Part shown: positions 14,611 through 23,773 of the stretch, in pieces | How the letters are laid out: each line of letters starts with the position of its first letter | Numbering within the stretch: position 1 is the stretch's first letter | Origin: an uncultured Eubacteriales bacterium | GTDB lineage: Bacteria; Bacillota; Clostridia; Oscillospirales; Oscillospiraceae | NCBI GenBank assembly: GCA_900549645.1 | Contig: URPD01000004.1 | Span: forward strand, 1-64,000 | DNA length: 64,000 nucleotides | Direction of reading: 5' to 3' | Translations under genes and position numbers: made by a program | The notes under the pieces: model-generated | Seen by the model: only the letters and a program-made list of their open reading frames with translations | Database searches by the model: none | Told to the model about the DNA's origin: nothing

Positions 14611-16062
14611 TTATATGCGCTTCCACTTTGCGCCGTGGGGGATGTCAGTAACTTCAATGCCCTGCGCCTTCAGCGCGTCGCGGATGCGGTCAGCCTCAGC
14701 GAAGTTCTTGGCCTTCTTCGCGTCCTGCCGCGCCATGATCTGTGCTTCGACTTCGGCGTCTGCCTCGCCGGATTCGGAGATGACGGTGAACTGACCGGCG
14801 ACTGCGGCCTGCTTCTTCAGCTCCTCGCGCTTCGCGTCGCCCTTCTTGATGAGGTCAAGCCCAAGCACACGGTCAAAATCGGCCAGCATGTGGAGCTTGG
14901 TCGCGTCGTTGGTCTTGTACTTCAGCACGTCGTACAGAGAGGTGACGGCGAGGGAAGTGTTCAGGTCGTTGTCGAGTGCGGCGGTGAACTTCGCGCGAAG
15001 CGCGGTCATCGCTTCCTCATCAAGTTCGCCGTCGCCGGGCTTGAGTGCCGCAACCTTGGCGATGAGCTTGTTGTAGGTGACCTGAGCGTTGTCAAGGTTC
15101 TCCCATGTGAACACGAGAGACTTGCGGTAATGGCTCTGGAGGCAGAACAGACGGTAGGCCAGCGGGTCATAGCCCTTCTGCTCAAGCAGGGATACGGTCA
15201 GAAACTCGCCCTTGGACTTCGACATCTTGCCGCTGCTGGTGTTGAGATGCAGCACATGCATCCAGTAGTTGCACCATTTGTGGCCGAGGTAGGCTTCGGA
15301 CTGCGCGATCTCGTTGGTGTGGTGCGGGAAGGCGTTGTCAATGCCGCCGCAGTGGATGTCCAGATCCTCGCCGAGATGCTTCATCGAGATGCCGGAGCAC
15401 TCAATGTGCCAGCCGGGGTAGCCGACGCCCCACGGGGAATCCCATTTGAGCGCCTGATCCTCGAACTTCGACTTTGTAAACCACAGGACGAAGTCGTTCT
15501 TGTTGCGCTTGTTGCTGTCCTCCTCGACGCCCTCGCGCACGCCGACCGCGAGGTCTTCCTCGTTGAAGTCGTTGAAAACATAATACTTCTCAAGCTTGGA
15601 GGTGTCAAAGTACACGTTGCCGCCGGCGAAATAGGCGTAGCCGGTGTCCATGAGCTTGGAGATTATCTTGATATACTCGTCGATGCAGTGCGTCGCAGGC
15701 TCGACGACATCAGGAGTCTTGATGTTGAGCTTGGCGCAGTCGGCAAAGAACGCGTCGGTATAGAACTGCGCGATCTCCATAACGGTCTTGTGCTCGCGCT
15801 TTGCGCCCTTGAGCATCTTGTCCTCGCCCTCATCGGCGTCCGAGGTCAAGTGTCCGACGTCGGTGATGTTCATAACGCGCTTGACGTTATAGCCGAGGTA
15901 GCGCAGGTACTTCTCCAGAATGTCTTCCATGATGTAGGAGCGGAGATTGCCGATATGCGCGAAGTGATACACGGTAGGGCCGCAGGTATACATCTTCACT
16001 ATATCGGGGTGATTCGGCACGAACTCCTCGCGCTGTCTGGTTGCAGAATTATAAAGCTTCAT
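14611..16062 (-). CDS. cysS: Cysteinyl-tRNA synthetase
   Basis: Class I synthetase of 483 residues that charges tRNA-Cys. I start it at the ATG at 16062 (GGGAGG upstream), giving MKLYNSATRQREEFVP; the longer frame adds only MGGH. Motifs are the zinc Cys and signature MYTCGPTVY, the HIGH variant HIGN, the zinc-site GWHIECSG and HHTNEIAQSE, and KMSKS in SSGKMSKSKG. The C-terminal DALR-like helical domain ends ADRIRDALKAQGIEVTD. It is the last gene of a minus-strand run starting at the response regulator, 18 bp after pgsA, and is closed by the terminator at 14573. Confidence 0.97.
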   Translation of the reverse strand: MKLYNSATRQREEFVPNHPDIVKMYTCGPTVYHFAHIGNLRSYIMEDILEKYLRYLGYNVKRVMNITDVGHLTSDADEGEDKMLKGAKREHKTVMEIAQFYTDAFFADCAKLNIKTPDVVEPATHCIDEYIKIISKLMDTGYAYFAGGNVYFDTSKLEKYYVFNDFNEEDLAVGVREGVEEDSNKRNKNDFVLWFTKSKFEDQALKWDSPWGVGYPGWHIECSGISMKHLGEDLDIHCGGIDNAFPHHTNEIAQSEAYLGHKWCNYWMHVLHLNTSSGKMSKSKGEFLTVSLLEQKGYDPLAYRLFCLQSHYRKSLVFTWENLDNAQVTYNKLIAKVAALKPGDGELDEEAMTALRAKFTAALDNDLNTSLAVTSLYDVLKYKTNDATKLHMLADFDRVLGLDLIKKGDAKREELKKQAAVAGQFTVISESGEADAEVEAQIMARQDAKKAKNFAEADRIRDALKAQGIEVTDIPHGAKWKRI

Positions 16063-16080
16063 ATGTCCTCCCAAAACATG

Positions 16081-16605
16081 TCAAGAATGAGCTTTGAAAA
16101 CGTCGCGGTTTGCGACGAAATATTCCACGCCGGAATAGACGGTTGTGACGATGATGAGAATATAGCACACGAGATTGACCACGGGGTACTGCTGGCCGAA
16201 CACCAGCATCGCACCGAGACCGACCATCGTGCAGCCGGTTTTGATTTTGCCGGAGCGCGCGGCGGCGATAACGCGGCTCTGCTCCACGGCGATGAGCCGC
16301 AGGCCGGACACAGCAAACTCGCGGAACAGCACTATTGCGACCGCCCAGCCGGGCATCTGGCCGTTCTCAATGAAAAAGCACATCGCCGACAGTACCAGCA
16401 TTTTATCAGCCAGCGGGTCAACGAACTTGCCGAAGTTTGACACCTGATTGTAGTGCCGCGCGATGTAGCCGTCGGCCACGTCGGACAGACAGGCAATTAT
16501 GTAAACCGCGAGCGCCCAGTATTTCAGCCCCGTGTAGGCAAGCACCAGAAAAACGGGTATCAGGACAATGCGGAACATAGTGATCTTGTTTGCGGTTATA
16601 TTCAT
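16081..16605 (-). CDS. pgsA: CDP-diacylglycerol--glycerol-3-phosphate 3-phosphatidyltransferase
   Basis: Membrane enzyme making phosphatidylglycerol-phosphate, the committed step of anionic phospholipid synthesis. The 174-residue product has four to five membrane segments. The full CDP-alcohol phosphotransferase signature reads SDVADGYIAR, then GKFVDPLADK, giving the D-x2-DG-x2-AR-x8-G-x3-D-x3-D spacing. The ATG at 16605 is preferred over the GTG at 16611 because GAGGTG then sits at normal distance. It lies between rimO and cysS, and the rimO-pgsA order is common in Firmicutes. Confidence 0.94.
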   Translation of the reverse strand: MNITANKITMFRIVLIPVFLVLAYTGLKYWALAVYIIACLSDVADGYIARHYNQVSNFGKFVDPLADKMLVLSAMCFFIENGQMPGWAVAIVLFREFAVSGLRLIAVEQSRVIAAARSGKIKTGCTMVGLGAMLVFGQQYPVVNLVCYILIIVTTVYSGVEYFVANRDVFKAHS

Positions 16606-16619
16606 GCTCACACCTCTTT

Positions 16620-17933
16620 TTATATCTCGTCGCCGATAAGCATACCGTCGTCCGCGCCGCTTATCAGAACATCTGTCATCTCACCTTCGGGGCAGCGGCC
16701 GGTGAAGTACACCAGCCCGTCGATATCGGGGGAGTCGGCGTAGCTGCGGCCGATGCAGCGCTGAAGCTCTTCGTCATAGCCGACGCAGAGCACGCGGATT
16801 GTTTTGCCGACGAAGCTCTGACAGAAATCGTCCATTATCGGGGCTTGAAGCTGCATAATGAGGTCGGCGCGGCGGCGCGCCTCGTCCTCGTCTACATGCT
16901 CCATCTTGGCCGCCGGGGTGCCCTCCTCAGGAGAGAAGGGGAATACGCCGACGCGCTCTATGCGCGCCTCGCGCAGGAACTCGCACAGCTCATCAAATTC
17001 CGCTTCGCCCTCGCCGGGCAGACCCGCGATAAGGCTCGTCCGCAGGACAAGGCCGGGGATGCGCTCGCGCAGAGTTTTGAACAGCTCGCGTATCTCGTCG
17101 CCGGTTCCGCGGCGGTTCATGCGCTTGAGAATGGCGTTGTTGATGTGCTGTATCGGGATGTCGAGATACTTGACAACCTTGTCGTTCGAGGCCAGCTCGT
17201 CGATAAGCTCGTCGTCAAACTGGTCGGGGTACAGGTAGTGCAGCCGTATCCACTCGACGCCGTCTATCTTCGCAAGCTCGCGGCACAGGCGGGCAAGACT
17301 GCGCTTGCCGTAGATATCCGTGCCGTAGCGGGTGATGTCCTGCGCGATGACGATAAGCTCCTTGACCCCGTGCTGCGCAAGCTCCGTCGCCTCGTCGATG
17401 ATGTTCTCAATCGGCCTTGAGCGGTAGCGCCCGCGGATATAAGGTATCGCGCAGAAGGCGCAGAAATTGTTGCAGCCCTCGGCGATGCGCAGATACGCCC
17501 AGCCCGGCCCGGTCGAGACGACGCGGGGAATCTCATCCACGGCGGCGCTGTTGCTACCGAACAGGCTGAGTCCGCGCCCCTCGCAGACGGTGTTCGCCGC
17601 CGCGACGATATCGCCGAAGCTGCCGACGCCGAGCACAGCGTCGATCTCCGGAAGCTCGCTTTGTATTGAGTCCTTATACCGTTCGGCAAGACAGCCCGTC
17701 ACGATAAGGCCGCCGAGCTTACCGGCCTTTTTCAGCTCGGCCATTTCGAGAATGTTGTCGATGGCCTCGGTTTTTGCGGCGTCGATGAAGCCGCAGGTGT
17801 TGACTATTGCGAGATCCGCACCCTCCGGGTCGGGGACAAGCTCGTAGCCCGCCTCGCTCATAAGGTACAGCATCTGCTCGCTGTTGACAAGATTCTTGGC
17901 ACAGCCAAGAGAAATCATTGCGAATGTACTCAT
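16620..17933 (-). CDS. rimO: Ribosomal protein uS12 methylthiotransferase
   Basis: Radical SAM enzyme that methylthiolates the conserved Asp of uS12. The 437-residue product has the three expected domains: UPF0004 (SLGCAKNLVNSEQML, NTCGFIDAA and the third cluster Cys in VTGCLAERY), radical SAM with CNNFCAFCAIP, and a C-terminal TRAM domain (about 370-437). The RimO-type IPYIRGRYRSRP and PIQHINNAIL stretches separate it from MiaB. It overlaps recX by one base at 17933. Confidence 0.95.
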   Translation of the reverse strand: MSTFAMISLGCAKNLVNSEQMLYLMSEAGYELVPDPEGADLAIVNTCGFIDAAKTEAIDNILEMAELKKAGKLGGLIVTGCLAERYKDSIQSELPEIDAVLGVGSFGDIVAAANTVCEGRGLSLFGSNSAAVDEIPRVVSTGPGWAYLRIAEGCNNFCAFCAIPYIRGRYRSRPIENIIDEATELAQHGVKELIVIAQDITRYGTDIYGKRSLARLCRELAKIDGVEWIRLHYLYPDQFDDELIDELASNDKVVKYLDIPIQHINNAILKRMNRRGTGDEIRELFKTLRERIPGLVLRTSLIAGLPGEGEAEFDELCEFLREARIERVGVFPFSPEEGTPAAKMEHVDEDEARRRADLIMQLQAPIMDDFCQSFVGKTIRVLCVGYDEELQRCIGRSYADSPDIDGLVYFTGRCPEGEMTDVLISGADDGMLIGDEI

Positions 17934-18559
17934 CAGAAATCCTCGTATTGCTTACTGTATTGTTCCACCGCCGTGCGGATATCGTCCCAAGAGTAGCCCC
18001 GGCGGTAGAGCGCCGCGCTCACCTTGCGCACTGCCGCGAGGTCAAACGGATCGGGCAGGTGCTGCCGCAGGTAGCGGGCGAGCGCACCGTCGTTCTCCGG
18101 CAGCTCGGCGAGAGCATCGTCCCACAGCTCGCGGCTTATCCCACGGCGGCTGAGCTCCATGCGGATGCGGCTGACGCCGAGATTCTTCGCCGCGTAGTGC
18201 CGCACGATAGCGGCGGCATAGGTTTCGTCGTTTATAAAGCCGTGCTCGGCCAGCCAGTCGGCGCAGTAGGCAGCGGTGTCTGCGTCCTCGCCATTCTGAA
18301 CCAGCTTGTCGCGCAGCTCCTTGCGGGAGTACATGCGGCGCGACACCATGCCGAGCGCGCGGTCGCGCGCGAGGGCGCGGGCGGAATCGCGGCGCAGTGC
18401 CTCGGCGGACGCGTCGTCAAGCTCCGCGCCGTTATAGAGCCGGTGCTCTGTCACAACGCCCAGAGTTGTTTTTATCTCCTCCGCCTCGTCCAGCGTGACT
18501 ATGAGCCGGTCGGACGAGGTCTGCCTGATGGCGGTGACGACCATGACCGTATCAGCCAT
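17933..18559 (-). CDS. recX: Recombination regulator RecX
   Basis: A 208-residue helical protein that binds RecA filaments and moderates recombination. The repeat regions MVSRRMYSRKELRDKLVQNG, AEHGFINDETYAAAIVRHY and GVSRIRMELSRRGISREL are typical three-helix RecX repeats; the last part (YRRGYSWDDIRTAVEQY) closes a further repeat. It overlaps recA by 8 bp on the same strand, so it is almost certainly co-transcribed and translationally coupled to it. Confidence 0.92.
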   Translation of the reverse strand: MADTVMVVTAIRQTSSDRLIVTLDEAEEIKTTLGVVTEHRLYNGAELDDASAEALRRDSARALARDRALGMVSRRMYSRKELRDKLVQNGEDADTAAYCADWLAEHGFINDETYAAAIVRHYAAKNLGVSRIRMELSRRGISRELWDDALAELPENDGALARYLRQHLPDPFDLAAVRKVSAALYRRGYSWDDIRTAVEQYSKQYEDF

Positions 18560-19655
18560 CGTCGAAGTCCGCCGCGGTTATATCGACGGCACGGCCGGAG
18601 ACCTGCGCGGCCTTGCGCGCCTGCGGGCTCATAAGCTTGAAGGAGTTTGCGCGGATCTCCTGCTCAATCTTGTCGCAGACCTCAGGATTATTGCGCAGAT
18701 ATTCCTTCACGGCGTCGCGCCCCTGCACGCGCTGGCCGTCGACGGTGAACCACGCGCCGGCCTTGTCGATTATCTCAAGCTTGACGCCGAGGTCGACTAT
18801 CTCGCCGATCTTCGAGATGCCCTCGCCGTACATGATGTCGAACTCCGCCTCGCGGAACGGGGGAGCGACCTTGTTCTTGACGACCTTTGCGCGGGTGCGG
18901 TTGCCTATCATCTCTGTGCCGTTTTTCAGCGTTTCGATGCGGCGCACGTCGATACGGACGGAGGCGTAGTACTTCAGCGCCAGACCGCCGGGGGTGGTCT
19001 CCGGATTGCCGTACATGACACCGATCTTCTGACGCAGCTGGTTTATGAAAATGACGGTGCAGTTATTCTTGCTTATCGCACCGGCCAGACGGCGCATGGC
19101 CTGAGACATCAGCCTCGCCAGCGCGCCGACGACGGTATCGCCGACCTCACCCTCAAGCTCAACGCGGGGGATGAGCGCGGCGACGGAGTCGATGACCAGC
19201 ACGTCGATAGCGCCGGAGCGCACGAGGGACTCGGCGATGTCGAGCGCCTGCTCGCCGGTGTCCGGCTGGGAGATGAGGAGGCTGTCTATATCGACGCCGA
19301 GGGCGCGGGCGTAGGCAGGCTCCAGCGCGTGCTCAACGTCGATGTATGCCGCTTCGCCGCCGCTTTTCTGCGCGGAAGCGACGACGTGGAGCGCAAGAGT
19401 CGTCTTACCGGAAGCCTCAGGGCCGTATATCTCCACGATACGTCCGCGGGGGACACCGCCGATGCCGAGGGCAAGGTCGAGAGAGAGCGAACCGGTTGAC
19501 AGAGCCTCAACATTAACCGGAATATCGTCGCCCAGACGCATGATGGTGCCCTTGCCGTAATCCTTTTCGATTCTGGCGATAGCGGTCTCAAGAGCTTTTT
19601 TCTTATCGGTCGCGGGCGCGGCGACGACCGGAACGGATTTTTTCTTTTCAGCCAT
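18552..19655 (-). CDS. recA: Recombinase RecA
   Basis: ATP-dependent strand-exchange protein and SOS co-protease. The 367-residue product contains Walker A GPEASGKTT, Walker B VLVIDSVAAL, loop L1 (RVELEGEVGDTVVGALARLM), loop L2 (NQLRQKIGVMYGNPETTPGG) and the MAW-like KVVKNKVAPPF segment. The unstructured N-terminal extension of about 15 residues (KKKSVPVVAAPATDKK) is somewhat long. The ribosome binding site is AAAGGAGAG. I see only a lone GAAC half-site in the 45-bp upstream gap, not a full Gram-positive LexA box. Confidence 0.98.
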   Translation of the reverse strand: MAEKKKSVPVVAAPATDKKKALETAIARIEKDYGKGTIMRLGDDIPVNVEALSTGSLSLDLALGIGGVPRGRIVEIYGPEASGKTTLALHVVASAQKSGGEAAYIDVEHALEPAYARALGVDIDSLLISQPDTGEQALDIAESLVRSGAIDVLVIDSVAALIPRVELEGEVGDTVVGALARLMSQAMRRLAGAISKNNCTVIFINQLRQKIGVMYGNPETTPGGLALKYYASVRIDVRRIETLKNGTEMIGNRTRAKVVKNKVAPPFREAEFDIMYGEGISKIGEIVDLGVKLEIIDKAGAWFTVDGQRVQGRDAVKEYLRNNPEVCDKIEQEIRANSFKLMSPQARKAAQVSGRAVDITAADFDDG

Positions 19656-19700
19656 GTGTAGCTCTCCTTTTATATAATAGTAGATTTGTTCGTATTTAAA

Positions 19701-19991
19701 TTATATCTTCAGTATAAATTTGAAAACGATGTACAGTGCAAGCCCGAAGCAGGACAGCAGAAGTCCGAGCCTGACAGTGGATGCGCGGGCCTTTTTCAGC
19801 TGTATACCCGCGATAATGATCCCCGCGAGCGAGGACAGGGGCGGCACGACCTGCGCCGCGAAGATGAGCCATATGTATTGCCACGCGTTTTCCGCGGTTC
19901 CGAATACGCCTCTGTGCATCAGAACCGGGACGACGGGCAGAAGTACGTTTATTATTCCGTGGATGAGCGCAAATTTCGGCTTCTTTTTCAT
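19701..19991 (-). CDS. Small three-helix membrane protein
   Basis: A 96-residue protein with three hydrophobic segments (about 9-26, 38-62 and 73-94) and a basic start MKKKPKFALIHG. No family recognised. It sits 7 bp after prmC and 45 bp before recA, so it is probably read from the prmC transcript. No clear Shine-Dalgarno is visible, so it may depend on translational coupling. Confidence 0.55.
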   Translation of the reverse strand: MKKKPKFALIHGIINVLLPVVPVLMHRGVFGTAENAWQYIWLIFAAQVVPPLSSLAGIIIAGIQLKKARASTVRLGLLLSCFGLALYIVFKFILKI

Positions 19992-19997
19992 AGGCGC

Positions 19998-20852
19998 TTA
20001 CATCTTGCCTATCACGACGCGCTCGATATTCAGCGTGTCGAGTCTGGAGCCGACGGCGCGGAAGCCGGCGGAGCTTAGCATTTCCTTGACCGTTGCGGCC
20101 TGACCCTCGCCGACCTCAAACAGCAGGAAGCCGCCGGGGCGGAGCAGACTCTTCCAATACTTGATTATCGCCTTATAGAAGCGATACCCGTCCTCGCCGC
20201 CGTCGAGCGCCCATATCGGCTCATAGTCGCGCACGGAGGCGTCGAGCGTCATTATCTCGGCGCTGGCAATGTACGGGGGATTGGAGACGATCATGTCAAA
20301 CTGGCCGATGCTCATCGGAGGAGAGGAGGTAGCGTCTGCCTGAATACAGATGGCGCGGGAGCCGAGACGGTTCGACGCAAAGTTCTCGCGCGCAATCTCA
20401 AGGGCGTTGGCGCTGATATCGACGGCGACAAGCTTCGTCGCGGGCAGCTCGTGGCCGAGCGCGCAGGCAATGCAGCCGCTGCCGCAGCAGAGGTCGAGTA
20501 TCCTTGCGTCCATCTTGCGGCCGAGCAGCAGCTCTTTCGCGGTCGTCACCAGCAGCTCCGTATCCATACGGGGGATGAGCACGTCGGGCGTGACCTTCAT
20601 CGGCAGACCGTAGAACTCCCACGCACCCGTGATGTACGCGACCGGCTCACCGGCGAGGCGGCGGCGCGTAAGCTCCTGAACCTCTGCGTCGATGGCAGCG
20701 GTGGTGTATAGATTGATGTCGCGCAGAAGCTCGGCGACGGACTTCCCGGCGGCAGTGGCCACCAGCAGCCGCGCTTCAAGGGTGTAGCCCTCGATGCCGC
20801 TTGCGCGCAGGGCGTTGCGCGTTTCAAGATAAATGTCGTTGTAAGTTTTCAT
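19998..20852 (-). CDS. prmC: Release factor glutamine methyltransferase
   Basis: SAM-dependent N5-methylation of the GGQ glutamine in RF1 and RF2. The 284-residue product has the N-terminal helical domain (LEARLLVATAAGKSVAELL), the linker motif RRLAGEPVAYITGAWEFYG, motif I ILDLCCGSGCIACAL and the catalytic SNPPYI. These are the PrmC/HemK signatures. prfA, its usual neighbour, is not next to it here. DUF1385 lies upstream, as in many Clostridia. Confidence 0.95.
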   Translation of the reverse strand: MKTYNDIYLETRNALRASGIEGYTLEARLLVATAAGKSVAELLRDINLYTTAAIDAEVQELTRRRLAGEPVAYITGAWEFYGLPMKVTPDVLIPRMDTELLVTTAKELLLGRKMDARILDLCCGSGCIACALGHELPATKLVAVDISANALEIARENFASNRLGSRAICIQADATSSPPMSIGQFDMIVSNPPYIASAEIMTLDASVRDYEPIWALDGGEDGYRFYKAIIKYWKSLLRPGGFLLFEVGEGQAATVKEMLSSAGFRAVGSRLDTLNIERVVIGKM

Positions 20853-20873
20853 CCGGCGATCCTCAATTCTGAT

Positions 20874-21815
20874 TTACCAAGCGTCGCTGCCTTTTTCTTC
20901 GGGGATGACAAGCTCCATCGCGCGAATCGCGCACTCGATCATGCTGTCGTCCGGCTCGTTCGTGGTCATGTGCTGGAGCCATTTGCCCGGCGCGGAGAGC
21001 GCGGCGGACAGCCAGTTGTCATGCCGGCCGCACCAGCGGTTTATCTCGTAGCTTATGCCGACGACCAGCGGCAGGAGCAGCAGATGGCAGCCCATGCGGG
21101 CGAAGCTGTTGGTCAGCGTGACGACGGAGTTAACAAGGATGCTGACGACAACGACGACGAGCAGGAAGCTCGTTCCGCAGCGGGGGTGGAAACGGGATTC
21201 CGTGCGCACGTTTTCAACCGTCAAAGGCTTGCCGTGCTCATAGCAGAAGATGGTCTTGTGCTCGGCGCCGTGATAGGAAAACAGGCGCTTCACATCGCTC
21301 ACGCAGGAGCACAGGCGCATGTAGCACAGCAGGATGACGATCTTTACCACGCCCTCGGAGAGGTTCCGGACGACGAGATTCTGCGTCAGCGGCTTTATGA
21401 AGCCGACTATCAGCGTCGGGAGAAAGATGAACAGAAACAGCGCCAGCGCGATGCCGAGGACGACCGCCGTGCCGATGACAATCTTCGGCGCCTTCTCGGC
21501 CTCGAAGTGCTTTTCTATCCACTGGTCGAGCTTGTCCGGCTCCTGATCCTCAACGGGCACAAGCTCCGCCGAGTAGGTCAGCGCCTGCATACCCTTGACC
21601 ATGGAATCCAGAAACGTCGCACAGCCGCGGATGAGCGGCCAGCCGAGTATGGGGTATCTGTCCCTGATGAATTTCAGCTCCTCGACCTTTTCGACAAGGC
21701 CGTCCGCCGTGCGGCATACGATGGCCTGCTTTTTCGGCCCGCGCATGAGGATACCTTCGATAAGAGCCTGTCCGCCGATGGATGTGCGGAAGGAGCAGTC
21801 TTTGTTTTTTGCCAT
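20874..21815 (-). CDS. DUF1385 membrane protein (YqhQ-like)
   Basis: A 313-residue membrane protein with four or more helices. The family start TSIGGQALIEGILMRGPKK and the central FSYHGAEHKTIFCYEHGKPL and SRFHPRCGTSFLLVV motifs are well conserved; the His and Cys residues there suggest metal binding, but the function is unknown. It is preceded by GGAGAAACT and followed 21 bp later by prmC. It lies directly downstream of the histidine kinase (9 bp), so it probably belongs to the same transcript. Confidence 0.85.
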   Translation of the reverse strand: MAKNKDCSFRTSIGGQALIEGILMRGPKKQAIVCRTADGLVEKVEELKFIRDRYPILGWPLIRGCATFLDSMVKGMQALTYSAELVPVEDQEPDKLDQWIEKHFEAEKAPKIVIGTAVVLGIALALFLFIFLPTLIVGFIKPLTQNLVVRNLSEGVVKIVILLCYMRLCSCVSDVKRLFSYHGAEHKTIFCYEHGKPLTVENVRTESRFHPRCGTSFLLVVVVVSILVNSVVTLTNSFARMGCHLLLLPLVVGISYEINRWCGRHDNWLSAALSAPGKWLQHMTTNEPDDSMIECAIRAMELVIPEEKGSDAW

Positions 21816-21824
21816 AGTTTCTCC

Positions 21825-22814
21825 TTAGTTGTTGAGCGGGAGCGTTATTTTTGCGATGCAGCCGCCGCCCTCGGCGTTCTCTATTTCAAGCTGTCCGCTG
21901 TGACGCGTGATTATCTCGTCGCACACGGCAAGGCCGATGCCAGTGCCGCGGTTCTTGGAGCTGCCCTTGTAGAACTTCTCCTTGACGTGCGGCAGCTCGC
22001 CCTCAGGTATGCCGCGGCCATAGTCGCGGATGCTGATATGTACGCCCGCGGCGTCGGCAGTGAGCGCGACGTCGACCTTCTTGCCGTCCCCGCCGTGCTT
22101 CGCGGCGTTGTCGAGCAGGTTCAGGAACACCTGCTTCAGCCGCTCCGGGTCGCCGGGAATCAGCGGGATCTCGGCGGGGGGCTGAGTGTAGTTCACCTCA
22201 ATACCGGCCTGACGCATCAGCTCGCCGTAGGTGAATATCGCGTCCTCAAGCTCGGCGGCGATGTCGATAAGCTCGACGCGGAGATTGAAGCGCCCGTCCT
22301 GTATGCGGGTGAATTCCAGCATCTCCGACACCATGCCCGTAAGCCTCTCGGCCTCCTTGGAGATGATGTTTATCCCGCGCAGAGAGTCGCCCTGCACGGC
22401 CTCGTCGAAAGCTATCGTCTCCGCCCAGCCGGTTATCGCGGTGAGCGGGGTGCGAAGCTCGTGCGACACCTGCGAGATGAACTCCGTGCGCGATTTCTCC
22501 GCCACGGCTACCTTTTCCGACATGCTGTTCAGCTCGTCGGTCAGGCGGCCAAGCTCGTTTTCGCTGGTCTTTTCAATTCTGACTCCGTAGCTGCCGGCGG
22601 CGATGTGGCGCGCGGCCTCGGTGAGATTCTCGATAGGCTCGGACACAAAGCGCGAGAACCAGAGGTTCACGCCGACGAGGAAAATACACATCAGAACGAT
22701 GATGATTATCGCGGGCGTATACATCGCGCGGGTGATGAACCATACCGCGAGCAACAGCAGGACTATTGCCGCCATGCTGGAGGCAAACAGTTGAGTTTTC
22801 AGGTCTTTAAACAT
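21825..22814 (-). CDS. Sensor histidine kinase
   Basis: A 329-residue membrane kinase. Two N-terminal helices (about 10-30 and 36-54) follow each other with almost no external loop, so it probably senses a membrane or internal cue. A HAMP domain follows (FVSEPIENLTEAARHIAAGS). HisKA has the phospho-accepting His in VSHELRTPLTAI. The ATPase has N-box LLDNAAKHGG, G1 IRDYGRGIP and G2 RGTGIGLAV. It is 45 bp downstream of the OmpR-type regulator, its likely partner. The stimulus cannot be read from sequence. Confidence 0.92.
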   Translation of the reverse strand: MFKDLKTQLFASSMAAIVLLLLAVWFITRAMYTPAIIIIVLMCIFLVGVNLWFSRFVSEPIENLTEAARHIAAGSYGVRIEKTSENELGRLTDELNSMSEKVAVAEKSRTEFISQVSHELRTPLTAITGWAETIAFDEAVQGDSLRGINIISKEAERLTGMVSEMLEFTRIQDGRFNLRVELIDIAAELEDAIFTYGELMRQAGIEVNYTQPPAEIPLIPGDPERLKQVFLNLLDNAAKHGGDGKKVDVALTADAAGVHISIRDYGRGIPEGELPHVKEKFYKGSSKNRGTGIGLAVCDEIITRHSGQLEIENAEGGGCIAKITLPLNN

Positions 22815-22859
22815 TCAGAATACTTCCGTTTTGCAGTGATGAATTTTTGAACCGTTGGC

Positions 22860-23549
22860 TCAGTAGCCCCACTTGTAGCCGTAGCCCCAGACGGTGGTGA
22901 GGTATTCAGGCTCCGTCGGGTCGGACTCTATCTTGATGCGCAGACGGCGGATGTTGACGTCGACGGTCTTGAGCTCTCCGCCGAATTCGCTGCCCCACAC
23001 GGCGGAGAGAATGTCCTCGCGGCTCATGGCCTTGCCGGGATTTTCCATAAAGAGCTTCATCAGCAGGTATTCTATCTGGGTCAGCTTCAGGCGATGGCCG
23101 TTCTTCTCAAGGGTGCGGTTGCGGACGTTGAGCACGAACGGGCCGCTTACGATCTCGACGGAGTTCTTCTCCTCCTCGTCCACACCGAGACGGCGGATGA
23201 GCGCATCGACGCGCGCGGTAAGCTCCGCGGGGGAGAAGGGCTTGGTGACGTAGTCGTCCGCGCCGGTCATAAGCCCGGTAACCTTGTCGATCTCCTGACT
23301 TTTGGCCGTGAGCATGATGATGCCCATCTTGGAGCCGGTAGCGCGGATGCGGCGGCAGACCTCGAACCCGTCGATATCGGGCAGCATAACGTCCAGCAGG
23401 GCAAGGCAGATGTCGGGGTTCTGCTTGAGCTTTTCAAGAGCCATTTCTCCGTTCTCGGCCTCTATCGGCTCGAAGCCGCTGCGGCGCAGGTTGATGACCA
23501 CAAAGCTGCGGATATTTGCTTCGTCTTCCAGAACAAGTATCTTCTTCAT
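22860..23549 (-). CDS. OmpR-family response regulator
   Basis: A 229-residue two-component regulator: receiver domain with acidic pair LEDEA, phospho-acceptor Asp in LLDVMLPDIDGF, conserved Thr and Lys (MLTAKS and VTKPFSP), then a winged helix (LTQIEYLLMKLFMENPGKAM, TVDVNIRRLRIKIE and the terminal TVWGYGYKW). It is the first gene of the minus-strand run. Its 5' side faces the divergent GTPase-NYN gene across about 220 bp. Confidence 0.94.
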   Translation of the reverse strand: MKKILVLEDEANIRSFVVINLRRSGFEPIEAENGEMALEKLKQNPDICLALLDVMLPDIDGFEVCRRIRATGSKMGIIMLTAKSQEIDKVTGLMTGADDYVTKPFSPAELTARVDALIRRLGVDEEEKNSVEIVSGPFVLNVRNRTLEKNGHRLKLTQIEYLLMKLFMENPGKAMSREDILSAVWGSEFGGELKTVDVNIRRLRIKIESDPTEPEYLTTVWGYGYKWGY

Positions 23550-23737
23550 ATATGTGATTTCCCCCTGTTAAGGCATTTTGTAAGCATTATATATTATGAC
23601 AAGTAATTATATCACAGCATTTACAAAAATGGTAGTCATAGTTGCAAAAAAATATCATAAAAATATGCGCGTTATTACAGAACGTATGCATAGCGATGAC
23701 ATGTTATGTAACCCGGTGAGAGCACTTTTACTTGGCC

Positions 23738-23766
23738 TTGATATTTTGGTTCAACGCTGGTAAAAT
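23738..23766 (+). promoter_or_regulatory. Promoter placed for a leaderless transcript of the GTPase-NYN gene
   Basis: TTGATA (23738-23743), 17-bp spacer, TAAAAT (23761-23766). The ATG at 23774 starts 8 bp after the -10 box, where transcription would normally begin. No Shine-Dalgarno sequence precedes the ATG (local sequence ATATCTCCT). Confidence 0.6.
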
Positions 23767-23773
23767 ATCTCCT

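Noticed and set aside
14635..16440. A 601-codon frame on the plus strand across cysS and pgsA
   Set aside because: It runs antisense through two well-identified genes; high GC leaves stop-free antisense frames here.
19656..19700. LexA/SOS box upstream of recA
   Set aside because: Only one GAAC half-site is present; no matching GTTC half at proper spacing.
20970..22850. A 626-codon frame on the plus strand
   Set aside because: Antisense to DUF1385 and the histidine kinase; His/Asp/Arg-rich composition without any recognisable domain.
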